A stretch of 64,000 nucleotides of DNA, taken from assembly GCA_950097015.1 (NCBI GenBank), contig CATNEN010000038.1, positions 26,635,001-26,699,000 on the forward strand, in the 5' to 3' direction. The notes beneath the pieces were generated by a model, which worked only from the letters and a program-made list of their open reading frames with translations, did not search any database and was not told where the DNA came from. Below, in pieces: positions 33,901-44,830 of the stretch. The translations under genes were made by a program, and so were the position numbers. Position 1 is the first letter of the stretch. The number at the start of each line of letters is the position of its first letter. Source of the DNA: Macrostomum hystrix (lineage: Eukaryota > Platyhelminthes > Macrostomidae).

Positions 33901-36900
33901 CAGGTAACTGCAAACAAATCATTTTTACTTAAGGTTCTTATCTGGTATTAAACTTATTAATTGACTATGAAAAAAGCAACAGACAATTATTCTCACCCAA
34001 AGAACACCTGGCCCTGAGCTGTGATGCCGAAGTGAGCATTCTTAATACCGGCCGAATCGTGCAATCTATTATCGTCGCTAACTAGGTTACCTAGGCAACG
34101 CGACGAAGACGGATCAAATAGGCCAGCATTGATAGCAACCGAGCACTGACGTTGCTTGGCTGTCTCCAGTACTGTAGCGGATGCCTGCGTTAGATTGTGT
34201 GGCACTGTGAGACTTTGCTGAGCCTGAGAATTCAGTTAGGCTACTGTCCTGAGGCTACTGTCCTGAGGCTGCTGAGAATTCAGTTAGGCTACTGTCCTGA
34301 GGCTGCTGAGAATTCAGTTAGGCTACTGTCCTGAGGCTGCTGAGAATTCAGTTAGGCTACTGTCCTGAGGCTGCTGAGAATTCAGTTAGGCTACTGTCCT
34401 GAGGCTGCTGAGAATTCAGTTAGGCTACTGTCCTGAGGCTGCTGAGAATTCAGTTAGGCTACTGTCCTGAGGCTGCTGAGAATTCAGTTAGGCTACTGTC
34501 CTGAGGCTGCTGAGAATTCAGTTAGGCTACTGTCCTGAGGCTGCTGAGAATTCAGTTAGGCTACTGTCCTGAGGCTGCTGAGAATTCAGTTAGGCTACTG
34601 TCCTGAGGCTGCTGAGAATTCAGTTAGGCTACTGTCCTGAGGCTGCTGAGAATTCAGTTAGGCTACTGTCCTGAGGCTGCTGAGAATTCAGTTAGGCTAC
34701 TGTCCTGAGGCTGCTGAGAATTCAGTTAGGCTACTGTCCTGAGGCTGCTGAGAATTCAGTTAGGCTACTGTCCTGAGGCTGCTGAGAATTCAGTTAGGCT
34801 ACTGTCCTGAGGCTGCTGAGAATTCAGTTAGGCTACTGTCCTGAGGCTGCTGAGAATTCAGTTAGGCTACTGTCCTGAGGCTGCTGAGAATTCAGTTAGG
34901 CTACTGTCCTGAGGCTGCTGAGAATTCAGTTAGGCTACTGTCCTGAGGCTGCTGAGAATTCAGTTAGGCTACTGTCCTGAGGCTGCTGAGAATTCAGTTA
35001 GACTACTGTCCTGAGGCTGCTGAGAATTCAGTTAGGCTACTGTCCTGAGGCTGCTGAGAATTCAGTTAGGCTACTGTCCTGAGGCTGCTGAGAATTCAGT
35101 TAGGCTACTGTCCTGAGGCTGCTGAGAATTCAGTTAGGCTACTGTCCTGAGGCTGCTGAGAATTCAGTTAGGCCACTGTCCTGAGGCTGCTGAGAATTCA
35201 GTTAGGCTACTGTCCTGAGGCTGCTGAGAATTCAGTTAGGCTACTGTCCTGAGGCTGCTGAGAATTCAGTTAGGCTACTGTCCTGAGGCTGCTGAGAATT
35301 CAGTTAGGCTACTGTCCTGAGGCTGCTGAGAATTCAGTTAGGCTACTGTCCTGAGGCTGCTGAGAATTCAGTTAGGCCACTGTCCTGAGGCTGCTGAGAA
35401 TTCAGTTAGGCTACTGTCCTGAGGCTGCTGAGAATTCAGTTAGGCTACTGTCCTGAGGCTGCTGAGAATTCAGTTAGGCTACTGTCCTGAGGCTGCTGAG
35501 AATTCAGTTAGGCTACTGTCCTGAGGCTGCTGAGAATTCAGTTAGGCTACTGTCCTGAGGCTGCTGAGAATTCAGTTAGGCCACTGTCCTGAGGCTGCTG
35601 AGAATTCAGTTAGGCTACTGTCCTGAGGCTGCTGAGAATTCAGTTAGGCTACTGTCCTGAGGCTGCTGAGAATTCAGTTAGGCTACTGTCCTGAGGCTGC
35701 TGAGAATTCAGTTAGGCTACTGTCCTGAGGCTGCTGAGAATTCAGTTAGGCTACTGTCCTGAGGCTGCTGAGAATTCAGTTAGGCTACTGTCCTGAGGCT
35801 GCTGAGAATTCAGTTAGGCTACTGTCCTGAGGCTGCTGAGAATTCAGTTAGGCTACTGTCCTGAGGCTGCTGAGAATTCAGTTAGGCCACTGTCCTGAGG
35901 CTGCTGAGAATTCAGTTAGGCTACTGTCCTGAGGCTGCTGAGAATTCAGTTAGGCTACTGTCCTGAGGCTGCTGAGAATTCAGTTAGGCTACTGTCCTGA
36001 GGCTGCTGAGAATTCAGTTAGGCTACTGTCCTGAGGCTGCTGAGAATTCAGTTAGGCCACTGTCCTGAGGCTGCTGAGAATTCAGTTCGACTACTGTCCT
36101 GAGGCTGCTGAGAATTCAGTTAGGCTACTGTCCTGAGGCTGCTGAGAATTCAGTTAGGCTACTGTCCTGAGGCTGCTGAGAATTCAGTTAGGCTACTGTC
36201 CTGAGGCTGCTGAGAATTCAGTTAGGCTACTGTCCTGAGGCTGCTGAGAATTCAGTTAGGCTACTGTCCTGAGGCTGCTGAGAATTCAGTTAGGCTACTG
36301 TCCTGAGGCTGCTGAGAATTCAGTTAGGCCACTGTCCTGAGGCTGCTGAGAATTCAGTTAGGCCACTGTCCTGAGGCTGCTGAGAATTCAGTTAGGCTAC
36401 TGTCCTGAGGCTGCTGAGAATTCAGTTAGGCTACTGTCCTGAGGCTGCTGAGAATTCAGTTAGACTACTGTCCTGAGGCTGCTGAGAATTCAGTTAGGCT
36501 ACTGTCCTGAGGCTGCTGAGAATTCAGTTAGGCTACTGTCCTGAGGCTGCTGAGAATTCAGTTAGGCTACTGTCCTGAGGCTGCTGAGAATTCAGTTAGG
36601 CCACTGTCCTGAGGCTGCTGAGAATTCAGTTAGGCTACTGTCCTGAGGCTGCTGAGAATTCAGTTAGACTACTGTCCTGAGGCTGCTGAGAATTCAGTTA
36701 GGCTACTGTCCTGAGGCTGCTGAGAATTCAGTTAGGCTACTGTCCTGAGGCTGCTGAGAATTCAGTTAGGCTACTGTCCTGAGGCTGCTGAGAATTCAGT
36801 TAGGCCACTGTCCTGAGGCTGCTGAGAATTCAGTTAGGCCACTGTCCTGAGGCTGCTGAGAATTCAGTTAGGCCACTGTCCTGAGGCTGCTGAGAATTCA

Positions 36901-38462
36901 GTTAGGCCACTGTCCTGAGGCTGCTGAGAATTCAGTTAGGCCACTGTCCTGAGGCTGCTGAGAATTCAGTTAGGCCACTGTCCTGAGGCTGCTGAGAATT
37001 CAGTTAGGCTACTGTCCTGAGGCTGCTGAGAATTCAGTTAGGCTACTGTCCTGAGGCTGCTGAGAATTCAGTTAGACTACTGTCCTGAGGCTGCTGAGAA
37101 TTCAGTTAGGCTACTGTCCTGAGGCTGCTGAGAATTCAGTTAGGCTACTGTCCTGAGGCTGCTGAGAATTCAGTTAGGCTACTGTCCTGAGGCTGCTGAG
37201 AATTCAGTTAGGCCACTGTCCTGAGGCTGCTGAGAATTCAGTTAGGCTACTGTCCTGAGGCTGCTGAGAATTCAGTTAGGCTACTGTCCTGAGGCTGCTG
37301 AGAATTCAGTTAGGCTACTGTCCTGAGGCTGCTGAGAATTCAGTTAGGCCACTGTCCTGAGGCTAATAATTTAGTTAGGTTTAAGTGCATCTTAAAAGAC
37401 AGAATTTACATGGCTAATGAGTACAATGACCATAGCAACAGTTGTTTACAAGCACAGTTCTTGTTAACAAGTTCAGTTCTTGTTCTCTAAGAAGCATCAG
37501 CGCCAAGTTTCCTCACCGAGTCCTTGGCTGCAGATGCACCACAAGCTCCCTCTGGCACAACAACACGCAATGATCTGGCTGCCTTAGTACCAGACACAGT
37601 GACCAAACTGCCAGTCCAGAAATTTTTAGTCAATGTTGATGAAGATATCAATGAGTTGATTTGTATGTTGAGATCAGATTTTGTTTGAGTGGGACCAGGC
37701 GGTGGCATTAAGGAGTGACGCAATGAGCCATGAACAAATGCAGGGCATGAGTCAGCATTATTATCCTTATATGGTGCAACTGGCAGCAAAGTATCTTGTC
37801 CAAGTATACTGGGCTTTCTGTGGGAGAAAGTTTTTTGTTTTTTTGCTGATGTCTCGAATTTATACCAAATATGCATTTCTGTAGCTAGGACATACATGCC
37901 CAACACCCATCTTACCTGTCTGGCCACCAGCCAAGGTAAGATACAAAATCAAAAATGAGAAAACAAAAAATTGGGGGAAGAAAGAAAGAAGTGGAAGAGA
38001 AAGATGGGAAAGATGAGAAAGGAAGAGAGAGAAAAATAAAGAAAATGAAAGAAAAATCATATACAATGTGAAAATTAAGTAGAAATCAATGAAACAAAGT
38101 CACAATTGGGATGAATAATAAAATAATATTGAAACTTAACATTATAACTATTCTTGCAGTAAAATTTCTCTATCTATTGAAACTAAAATGGGATCTGGTG
38201 GACAGATATGGGGTATTGCTATCAATAATCCTATTTTTTCATTAGACATCACATCTATATTATCATATTATTATCTATTTTATGTAAAAGTTAGAATTGG
38301 CACCTGAGTTAAAATGTATAAAATAAAACATTTAACCTATAAATCAAATTCAACCACTTACCTATCTAAAGAATTTTCGCCACCCACAAAAAATGGTGAC
38401 CTGTGAAACTGGATCAGAAATAGAGCAACCAAAATGAGCCGATCTGCCAAACTAGGAGTCAT
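27891..38462 (-). CDS. NAGPA: NAGPA, N-acetylglucosamine-1-phosphodiester alpha-N-acetylglucosaminidase (8 exons)
   Basis: NAGPA is the trans-Golgi 'uncovering enzyme' that removes GlcNAc from GlcNAc-phospho-mannose to expose mannose-6-phosphate on lysosomal hydrolases. Exons in coding order: 38462-38362, 37817-37517, 34184-33997, 33907-33823, 32345-32188, 30741-30613, 29450-29026, 28138-27891. They total 1,635 nt, 544 residues plus TGA (human 515), with matching phase at all seven junctions. Residues 1-25 form a signal peptide (LILVALFLIQ core). The catalytic domain shows CSVAINAGLFD, NAHFGITAQGQVFFG-YLTEDE, GAIWLVRNGS, FASVISARSAVG and NLDGGGSS (298-305). Then come a cysteine-rich/EGF-like region (321-460), a transmembrane helix (about 480-502) and a 40-residue basic-then-acidic tail, giving type I topology. 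Human-type tail sorting motifs (YxxL, NPF) are not seen. Every large intron carries a private minisatellite. Confidence 0.95.
28435..29012. repeat. 23-bp minisatellite in NAGPA intron 7
   Basis: About 25 copies of a unit around CCCATAGAAATCCCAATCGA plus TAT, with CGAT/CAAT and CCC/CCT variants and a few deletions. It ends 14 bp before the exon 7 donor. Confidence 0.94.
29545..30325. repeat. 29-bp minisatellite in NAGPA intron 6
   Basis: About 26 copies of a unit containing CTAAGAAATCCAAGCTCGAA and ATCTCATCC, with GGTCAAAA and CTAGAAA variants. The central copies are nearly identical. Confidence 0.95.
30855..32060. repeat. 21-bp minisatellite in NAGPA intron 5
   Basis: A long array of ATTCAGCCGATTCCACATCCC-like units with a few common subtypes (CAGTCGATTCCACATCAC, CAGCAGATTCCAACTCTC). 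Subtypes follow one another in repeated order, giving a higher-order period of several units. It grades into degenerate copies beyond 31850. Confidence 0.93.
32365..33705. repeat. ~21-bp pyrimidine-rich minisatellite in NAGPA intron 4
   Basis: A short run of CTTGTAACTTCCT (13 bp) is followed by about 60 copies of CTCTGATCTTTCTTACCCCC-like units. Subtypes (CTCTAATCTTTCACCCC, TATTTCTTACCCCCTCCA) occur in blocks. The plus strand is almost purely C/T/A, so the transcribed (minus) strand is a strongly purine-rich intronic RNA. Confidence 0.93.
34215..37370. repeat. 34-bp minisatellite, about 92 copies, in NAGPA intron 2
   Basis: A nearly perfect head-to-tail array of a 34-bp unit containing CTGCTGAGAATTCAGTTAGG and CTACTGTCCTGAGG. 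Only three variant positions recur (GGCTAC, GGCCAC, GACTAC). Copies with GGCCAC cluster, for example several in a row near 36800-36980. It makes up about 3.15 kb of a 3.33-kb intron. Each unit contains GAATTC. The high uniformity implies recent expansion or homogenisation. Confidence 0.97.
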
Positions 38463-39038
38463 TGTGGGCAATAAGAGCACAACAAAAAATTAAAAAATTA
38501 AAAACTTTAAATTTACGAAAAACCAAAATTACCCTAGAGTCAATCGGATAAATGAGTATGTAAGCACATCGCGCCAGTATTTCTATATACTTAATAATAT
38601 AATATACTTAATAGCATAACATTTTACGTAAACAGCTTTTCTTGCTTAAACTTGCGCGACTTTCTTAGACTAAGCTTAATAAAACGAAGTATAAATTCTG
38701 AACTAGCAAAAACGCAGAAAAGCACAAGCAATAACATTTTTTCTAAGTTAAGGAATTTAAGCGTTATTATTTCTATGTAAATTTTAGAAAATACTGTGTT
38801 TCTAGTAACTATAATTTTATCCCAGTAAGTTGACTTTGAATTGCATTCTTATTTTATTACAAGCTTCCAGCAAAATCCTTAATGAGTAAGATTGTAAGAA
38901 ACATATATATTGCAAATAGATGTGCAATCGCGAGAATTTTGGAGTGTTAAAAATAAGTATAAAGCTTAATTTCTTCGGACTACTGAACTACGAGCCTATT
39001 GTCTTGAAATTTTTCATTAACTTTGATTCAACTTGACG
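38463..39038. promoter_or_regulatory. Shared intergenic region between divergent NAGPA and ANKUB1-like genes
   Basis: The two start codons are 576 bp apart and point away from each other, so the promoters of both genes should lie here unless an upstream non-coding exon exists. The stretch is AT-rich, non-repetitive and free of the minisatellites that fill the introns on both sides. No specific factor sites are claimed. Confidence 0.5.
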
Positions 39039-42000
39039 ATGCGTCGACAGGCAGGTCAGAAGCAAAATACAAAGCAGTCTAAAATTTCATTGCGCGTTAA
39101 GTTTTTGCTACTCGACGAGACCCTCGACCTAGACAAGAAGATCGCCTTTCAGTCTACAGTTCGAGACCTGAAGTGTCACATCGAATTAGCCACGGGAATT
39201 CCGTTCGAGCTACAGCAGCTTTCATACTTAGATGCAGGTGACTAAATGATTATAGGTTTGCTGTTCCAATAAGTTATATGAATCTATGCAATCCCAAGCA
39301 ATCCATAAATAGGCTTTGAATTGCTTCATAAGGAAGTGTAGTCTTACATTTTTTACATTTTACATCTATACTTTGACGTTAAAGAACCACAAGCATAAAG
39401 CAGGCAAAGATCTTACAACTTTCTTATCAAACATTAAATTCTTAATAACATTAAATCTGTAAAGCAATCTCTAGCAAAATTTCATTTGTCACATTTCATA
39501 ATTATTTATGAAATCATTTTTCACATAACTCTTTCAGGTGCTCTAAAAGATGATCAGATCATAAAGAATATTGAGATTGTTCCCAACGCAATCATTCATC
39601 TAAACGTTTGGCACACGTGGAAGGAAATTGTGGAAGCTAGTTGTTTAAATGAAATCGAGCATGTAAGTAATTATGTTAGTTTTCCTAGAACTAACTAAAT
39701 ATGCGAAAGGACAAATTTTCCTCATTCAACTTGCAGAAAAACTTTAATCTATTTAAAAAAATAGATATTGTTGATTAATAGCAAATATATAGCGTCTCGT
39801 TCATAGAAATGTGTTTATTTAAATTTATGTTTAACAGGATCCATTGCGTTCCGGCTGCAGGTACGTAAAATGCCTGATGCTGATTAGCATAAAGGCCTAT
39901 TGCATTTGTCAATGTCGCGAAAAAAGCTTCACTAAATAACCATGCATATATATATTTTCTAAATAGTTTGTTAAAATTGTCATGCTGTTCAATTAATAAG
40001 CTTTTTTCGCAAGTTCACACTGTTGCCATCATTACCAGTTGCCTAGAGAGATAGAAATTAAAAAACCTGTGTACAGCTGTTCAATCCATGGACTTGCTCA
40101 GGAACACAAACTCGAACTGAGGACTAAGCATTGGGCTACTAAGGCTACTAACCCCTGTGAGAGCTACAAAAGGGTTTCAAAGTTATAACAAATTCGATTC
40201 AAGCCGCTAATTACGATTGTTTTCACACCTTTTGAGGTGAAAGTCGATGATTTCACAAAAATCTTCCGCAAATCAATTATTCTATTTAAACAAACTTGTA
40301 TTATTTGAATTCCAGCTTTTCGCTATCGGAGTGACGCAAGACTCAACATTTCAAACCGCCACCTCTGAGTACATGCTGCCGAAACAGCGCCGCGACTGGC
40401 TGCAGCACAGAGCCTCAGTGGCCTTGTTCATTGCCAGCCAGCGAGACCACTATGAGATGGCACGGCGGCTACTTCAAAGCGGTGAGGCTTTTTAATGAGA
40501 ATTTGAGCACAGAGATGTTGTGCATCATTTCTTAATGATAGATTCTGACTAGGCTTTTGAGTGCGACCACAAAGGACTTCTGTACGACTACCAAGGCATT
40601 TTGCTGAACATTTTTGGCAACGCCTGAATGCTAACAGCGTTGGGTGGTGACTGATTGGTTGACAGACTAGGCGAGGGTGTCCTGTGGTTGAGCTGCGCCT
40701 AATATTTAGACTTGATCGGTGAAATTCGAGAAATTTGCGTCAGGGTGTCAATGTGGCCTATTCGACCTGTTGTAGCCCTTGAAGGTCCAGCAAATCCGTC
40801 TAGATAAAGGCAGGTGACCACCGAAGACTGAGATGATGCAAGCACATTTGGGTGACATGTTGATCAATTTTGAAGGCTTGGCAAGGCCGCACTGAGGCGC
40901 AGTGCTAATTCGTGTGTAGGGGTGTTTAAAATCATACCTTCGGCAAGAAACTTTGAATATCTCGACGGTCTGAAGAGCTGGCGACTTGATTTTTGTTTCA
41001 GAAGATGCGCAGCAAAAATTTGGCCCGTGTTCTTGAGTTTCGTGTGCTTGCGTTGTTCCGTTCGGGTGCAGCACAAAAATTGTCAGGGGGGAATCGGTAG
41101 TTCTACTGTTAATCGCGGTACTCGATGCGATTAACTTGAGTCTGAACATGAAGAAAAAAGCCTATTGTGAGTCCATTATTTTCTGTCCGTTGCTCCCCCT
41201 GAGTTTTGACAAAAGACAACTGCGTTCATATTCAAGTCAGGCGGCCGTTGATGTACTGCCCGTTAACAGCACACAATAGGTTTTACCATAGACATTCGAC
41301 ATTATTGCACGTAATTTACTGCATTCATCAACGCTCGGACAGATGATAATTACTCAGAATCTCTGAGATGTGAAATATCGGATCAATCGGCCCCTTAAAG
41401 GTGCCAGTGCCAACTGTCAAACAGGCGCCGGCCGTACACCGTTGCACGTAGCTGCCGCCAAGGACAACCTGGACATTGTGGACTTGCTGTTGGCGAATGG
41501 TGAGCCATGATTCTTACACATGAAGCGCTTTACAGGCCATGAAGCTAACCATTTATATAACCACAGCTAGCGGACCCACTCCAACACCTCTAGTCCAATT
41601 AACCCAATCAACCCACTCCAACACCCCAGTCCAATCAACCCACTCCAACACCCCAGTCCAATCAACCCACTCCAACACCCCAGTCCAATCAACACCCAAC
41701 ACCTTAGTATAATTAATTCACTCACACCCTGAACCCTCAGTTCTAGTGCATTGATTCGTCAACCCTCACATAGGGTAATCACAAAATTCACTTAAAAAAG
41801 GCGCCGACATCGATCTGGCCGACTTCGGCGACAGCGCCGCAGGCGGGCGTACAGCACTGGCTCTGGCCGCAGCGGCAGGACACAAAGCCTGCGAGAGACG
41901 CCTGTTCACGCACCGCTGGGAGAGGCGAGCCTTTGCCCCAAAATCAGCCTCAACGGTTGATGTTGGGGGACAGCAGCAGCAGCTGTTTGAATTTCAACGC

Positions 42001-44599
42001 TCGGATTCAAGTAATCCGCGTTGGCGAGTTGGGCCGCATGCGCAGGTGTACATGGAGGCGACTACCGCGAGCAGTTCGGCGACTGGGGCCAGTCGGGGAG
42101 CCAGCGGTGCCATTGGCAAACCTGCGGCGGTCCGCGGTGCTGAAGGGTGCGTTTCTTAGCTAGCTGGGCTACTAGGCTATAGCTGGACCTATTCAAATAC
42201 CATTAGGCTAGCTGGACCTATTCAAATACCATTAGGCTAGCTGGACCTATTCAAATACCATTAGGCTAGCTGGACCTATTCAAATACCATTAGGCTAGCT
42301 GGACCTATTCAAATACCATTAGGCTAGCTGGACCTATTCAAATACCATTAGGCTAGCTGGACCTATTCAAATACCATTAGGCTATAGCTGGACCTATTCA
42401 AATACTATTAGGCTAGCTGGACCTATTCAAATACCATTAGGCTAGCTGGACCTATTCAAATACTATTAGGCTAGCTGGACCTATTCAAATACTATTAGGC
42501 TATAGCTGGACCTATTCAAATACCATTAGGCTATAGCTGGACCTATTCAAATACCATTAGGCTAGCTGGACCTATTCAAATACCATTAGGCTAGCTGGAC
42601 CTATTCAAATACCATTAGGCTAGCTGGACCTATTCAAATACCATTAGGCTAGCTGGACCTATTCAAATACCATTAGGCTATAGCTGGACCTATTCAAATA
42701 CCATTAGGCTAGCTGGACCTATTCAAATACCATTAGGCTATAGCTGGACCTATTCAAATACCATTAGGCTAGCTGGACCTATTCAAATACCATTAGGCTA
42801 GCTGGACCTATTCAAATACCATTAGGCTAGCTGGACCTATTCAAATACCATTAGGCTAGCTGGACCTATTCAAATACCATTAGGCTATAGCTGGACCTAT
42901 TCAAATACCATTAGGCTAGCTGGACCTATTCAAATACCATTAGGCTAGCTGGACCTGTTCAAATACTATTAGGCTATAGCTGGACCTATTCAAATACCAT
43001 TAGGCTAGCTGGACCTATTCAAATACTATTAGGCTAGCTGGACCTATTCAAATACCATTGGGCTAGCTGGACCTATTCAAATACCATTAGGCTAGCTGGA
43101 CCTATTCAAATACCATTAGGCTAGCTGGACCTATTCAAATACCATTAGGCTAGCTGGACCTATTCAAATACCATTAGGCTAGCTGGACCTATTCAAATAC
43201 CATTAGGCTAGCTGGACCTATTCAAATACCATTAGGCTAGCTGGACCTATTCAAATACCATTAGGCTAGCTGGACCTATTCAAATACCATTAGGCTAGCT
43301 GGACCTGTTCAAATACCATTAGGCTATAGCTGGACCTATTCAAATACCATTAGGCTAGCTGGACCTATTCAAATACTATTAGGCTAGCTGGACCTATTCA
43401 AATACTATTAGGCTAGCTGGACCTATTCAAATACCATTGGGCTAGCTGGACCTATTCAAATACCATTAGGCTAGCTGGACCTATTCAAATACCATTAGGC
43501 TAGCTGGACCTATTCAAATACCATTAGGCTAGCTGGACCTATTCAAATACCATTAGGCTAGCTGGACCTATTCAAATACTATTAGGCTAGCTGGACCTAT
43601 TCAAATACCATTCAACAACAATGAGTAAAAATCAGTTTATCAATCGACTTATTTAAATTTCAGTGAGCCAGCCAATGCATCAGGCGAGAGCTATGATTCG
43701 TGGAGTCAGCGAAAAATTCAGCAGCGACAAAAGCTGGCGAGCAGTCAGGATGCGTTAGCAAGGTTGGCACAATATTTCTTTTTAACTAAATCTCTTCTTT
43801 AGTTAAACGTCTATTAGCTTGCCTGAAGCCTGTCAATTAGTTACCTGAAGACTGTCAATTAGCTACCTGAAGACTGTCAATTAGCTACCTGAAGACTGTC
43901 AATTAGCTACCTGAAGACTGTCAATTAGCTGCCTGAAGACTGTCAATTAGCTGCCTGAAGACTGTCAATTAGCTACCTGAAGACTGTCAAATTAGCTACC
44001 TGAAGACTGTCAATTAGCTACCAGAAGACTGTCAATTAGCTACCTGAAGCCGGTTTTTTAAGATTTTTTTAAAGGAAACTTGTATTTAATTTTGTCTTAA
44101 AATTTAAAACCGAAAACAAATTCTTAGATCGAGACTTCCAACGATCGACGTTGGCGCTAACAAGAAGCAGCCAAAAAGAATTCAGCAGCAGCAGCAGCAG
44201 CAGCAGCAGTCGAAGCATGCTGAAGAGTCGCTGCTCAGTAAACTTATTGAAGCAACAGCAGATCAGTTGGACATTCAGCAGCAGCAGCAGCAGCACAGGC
44301 GGTCAGCAGCGGTCAGCATCTCACATTTGAGCACAGGTCAGAGTGACGAACCTGTCGCAGAAGCCGGACCCGCGCCAATGATTGGCAGGCGTCGCGGCCC
44401 AGTGGATCCGCAGTTAAACGCTTACGAGCAGTGGCTTAAGGATCGCTCCGAGGGAGACAATGCTAATGATACTACTGTCAGTCCGGGCAACGACAGTAGT
44501 GCGATTGCAGCGGCGGCGGCGGATTCTGCTCAACTGCTGCCTTATCAGCTGATGATAGAGGAGTTCTGTAGGGAGAAGTGCACGAACTTGTACTTTTAA
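39039..44599 (+). CDS. ANKUB1: ANKUB1-like ubiquitin-like and ankyrin repeat protein (7 exons)
   Basis: Exons: 39039-39237, 39538-39662, 40316-40481, 41401-41499, 41801-42146, 43664-43762, 44128-44599. They total 1,506 nt, 501 residues plus TAA, with every phase consistent. A ubiquitin-like fold covers about residues 15-100 (KISLRVKFLL...TVRDLKCHIELATGIP...ALKDDQIIKN...IHLNVWHTWKE). The last segment matches the ANKUB1 signature TLKD...LRLDVWDGWKEF. Ankyrin-type repeats follow at about 133-230 (ASVALFIASQRDHYEMARRLL; GRTPLHVAAAKDNLDIVDLLLANGA; GRTALALAAAAGHKACERRL). The C-terminal half is low-complexity, with a nine-residue Gln run (CAG repeat at about 44183), a second Gln run, and a conserved-looking end LPYQLMIEEFCREKC. 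Mammalian ANKUB1 has a longer N-terminal ubiquitin-like region, so this protein may have one such domain. The molecular role is unknown. A possible AATAAA is at 44996. Confidence 0.86.
40060..40160 (-). mobile_element. Degenerate SINE fragment in ANKUB1 intron 2
   Basis: GTACAGCTGTTCAATCCATGGAC and GGAACACAAACTCGAACTGAGGAC...GGGCTACTAAGG resemble, in order, the body and tRNA-like head of the minus-oriented SINE at 9073-9371, with a large internal deletion. The B box is mutated. Confidence 0.5.
40482..41400. other. ANKUB1 intron 3, no recognisable content
   Basis: This is a 919-bp intron without the usual minisatellite. Small ORFs on both strands (for example around 40748-41149) show no family resemblance. 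Composition is near average, so it may contain an unrecognised old insertion. Confidence 0.45.
41585..41720. repeat. Short 27-bp minisatellite in ANKUB1 intron 4
   Basis: About four to five copies of CCAGTCCAATCAACCCACTC plus CAACACC, degenerating to the right. Confidence 0.88.
42165..43612. repeat. 29-bp minisatellite (about 49 copies) in ANKUB1 intron 5
   Basis: The unit contains TAGCTGGACCTATTCAAATA and CCATTAGGC. A 31-bp variant has TATAGCTGG in place of TAGCTGG, and CCATT/CTATT substitutions recur. The array occupies almost the whole intron between 42147 and 43663. Confidence 0.96.
43815..44052. repeat. 22-bp minisatellite in ANKUB1 intron 6
   Basis: About ten copies of CTGAAGACTGTCAATTAGCTAC (22 bp) with ACC/GCC and single-base variants. 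Confidence 0.93.
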
Positions 44600-44604
44600 C
44601 ACTA

Positions 44605-44830
44605 AAGTGTTCGCCACGAAGGTACCTGAGCACAGTGAGAGTTTACACTGCCTGACGATGAGACGATGACTATGAGAATGTCATGGCAGATTTACACACC
44701 TATGCGAGTGTGTGCCTGCGTACGGTATCTGTGTCTGTGTGAGCTCAGTAATTGCCTCCTCGCTTGCTGCAGGTCTACTGTCACCAAATGATGGTACCAG
44801 TGCCCGCAGCCCTCCTGCAATTATTTTTTA
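44605..44830 (+). repeat. Dispersed short repeat, copy 2
   Basis: This fuller copy has an upstream part (GAGCACAGTGAGAGTTTACAC...CTGACGATGAG) and the shared core (AATTGCCTCCTCGC, GCTGCAGGTCTACTGTCACC, AAATGATGG, TGCCCGCAGCCCTCCTGCAA). It sits just after the ANKUB1 stop and may be in its 3'UTR. Confidence 0.75.

Noticed and set aside
34215-37370. Regular short repeats that could suggest a CRISPR array
   Set aside because: Direct head-to-tail 34-bp units with no unique spacers, inside an intron of a eukaryotic gene.
39838-39860. Possible 23-nt ANKUB1 exon with AG and GTACGT borders
   Set aside because: Its inclusion puts the next exon out of frame (stop within six codons), whereas joining 39662 to 40316 directly keeps phase and fits the family.
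40748-41149. 133-codon minus-strand ORF in ANKUB1 intron 3
   Set aside because: No recognisable domain; overlapping ORFs exist on both strands; most likely chance.
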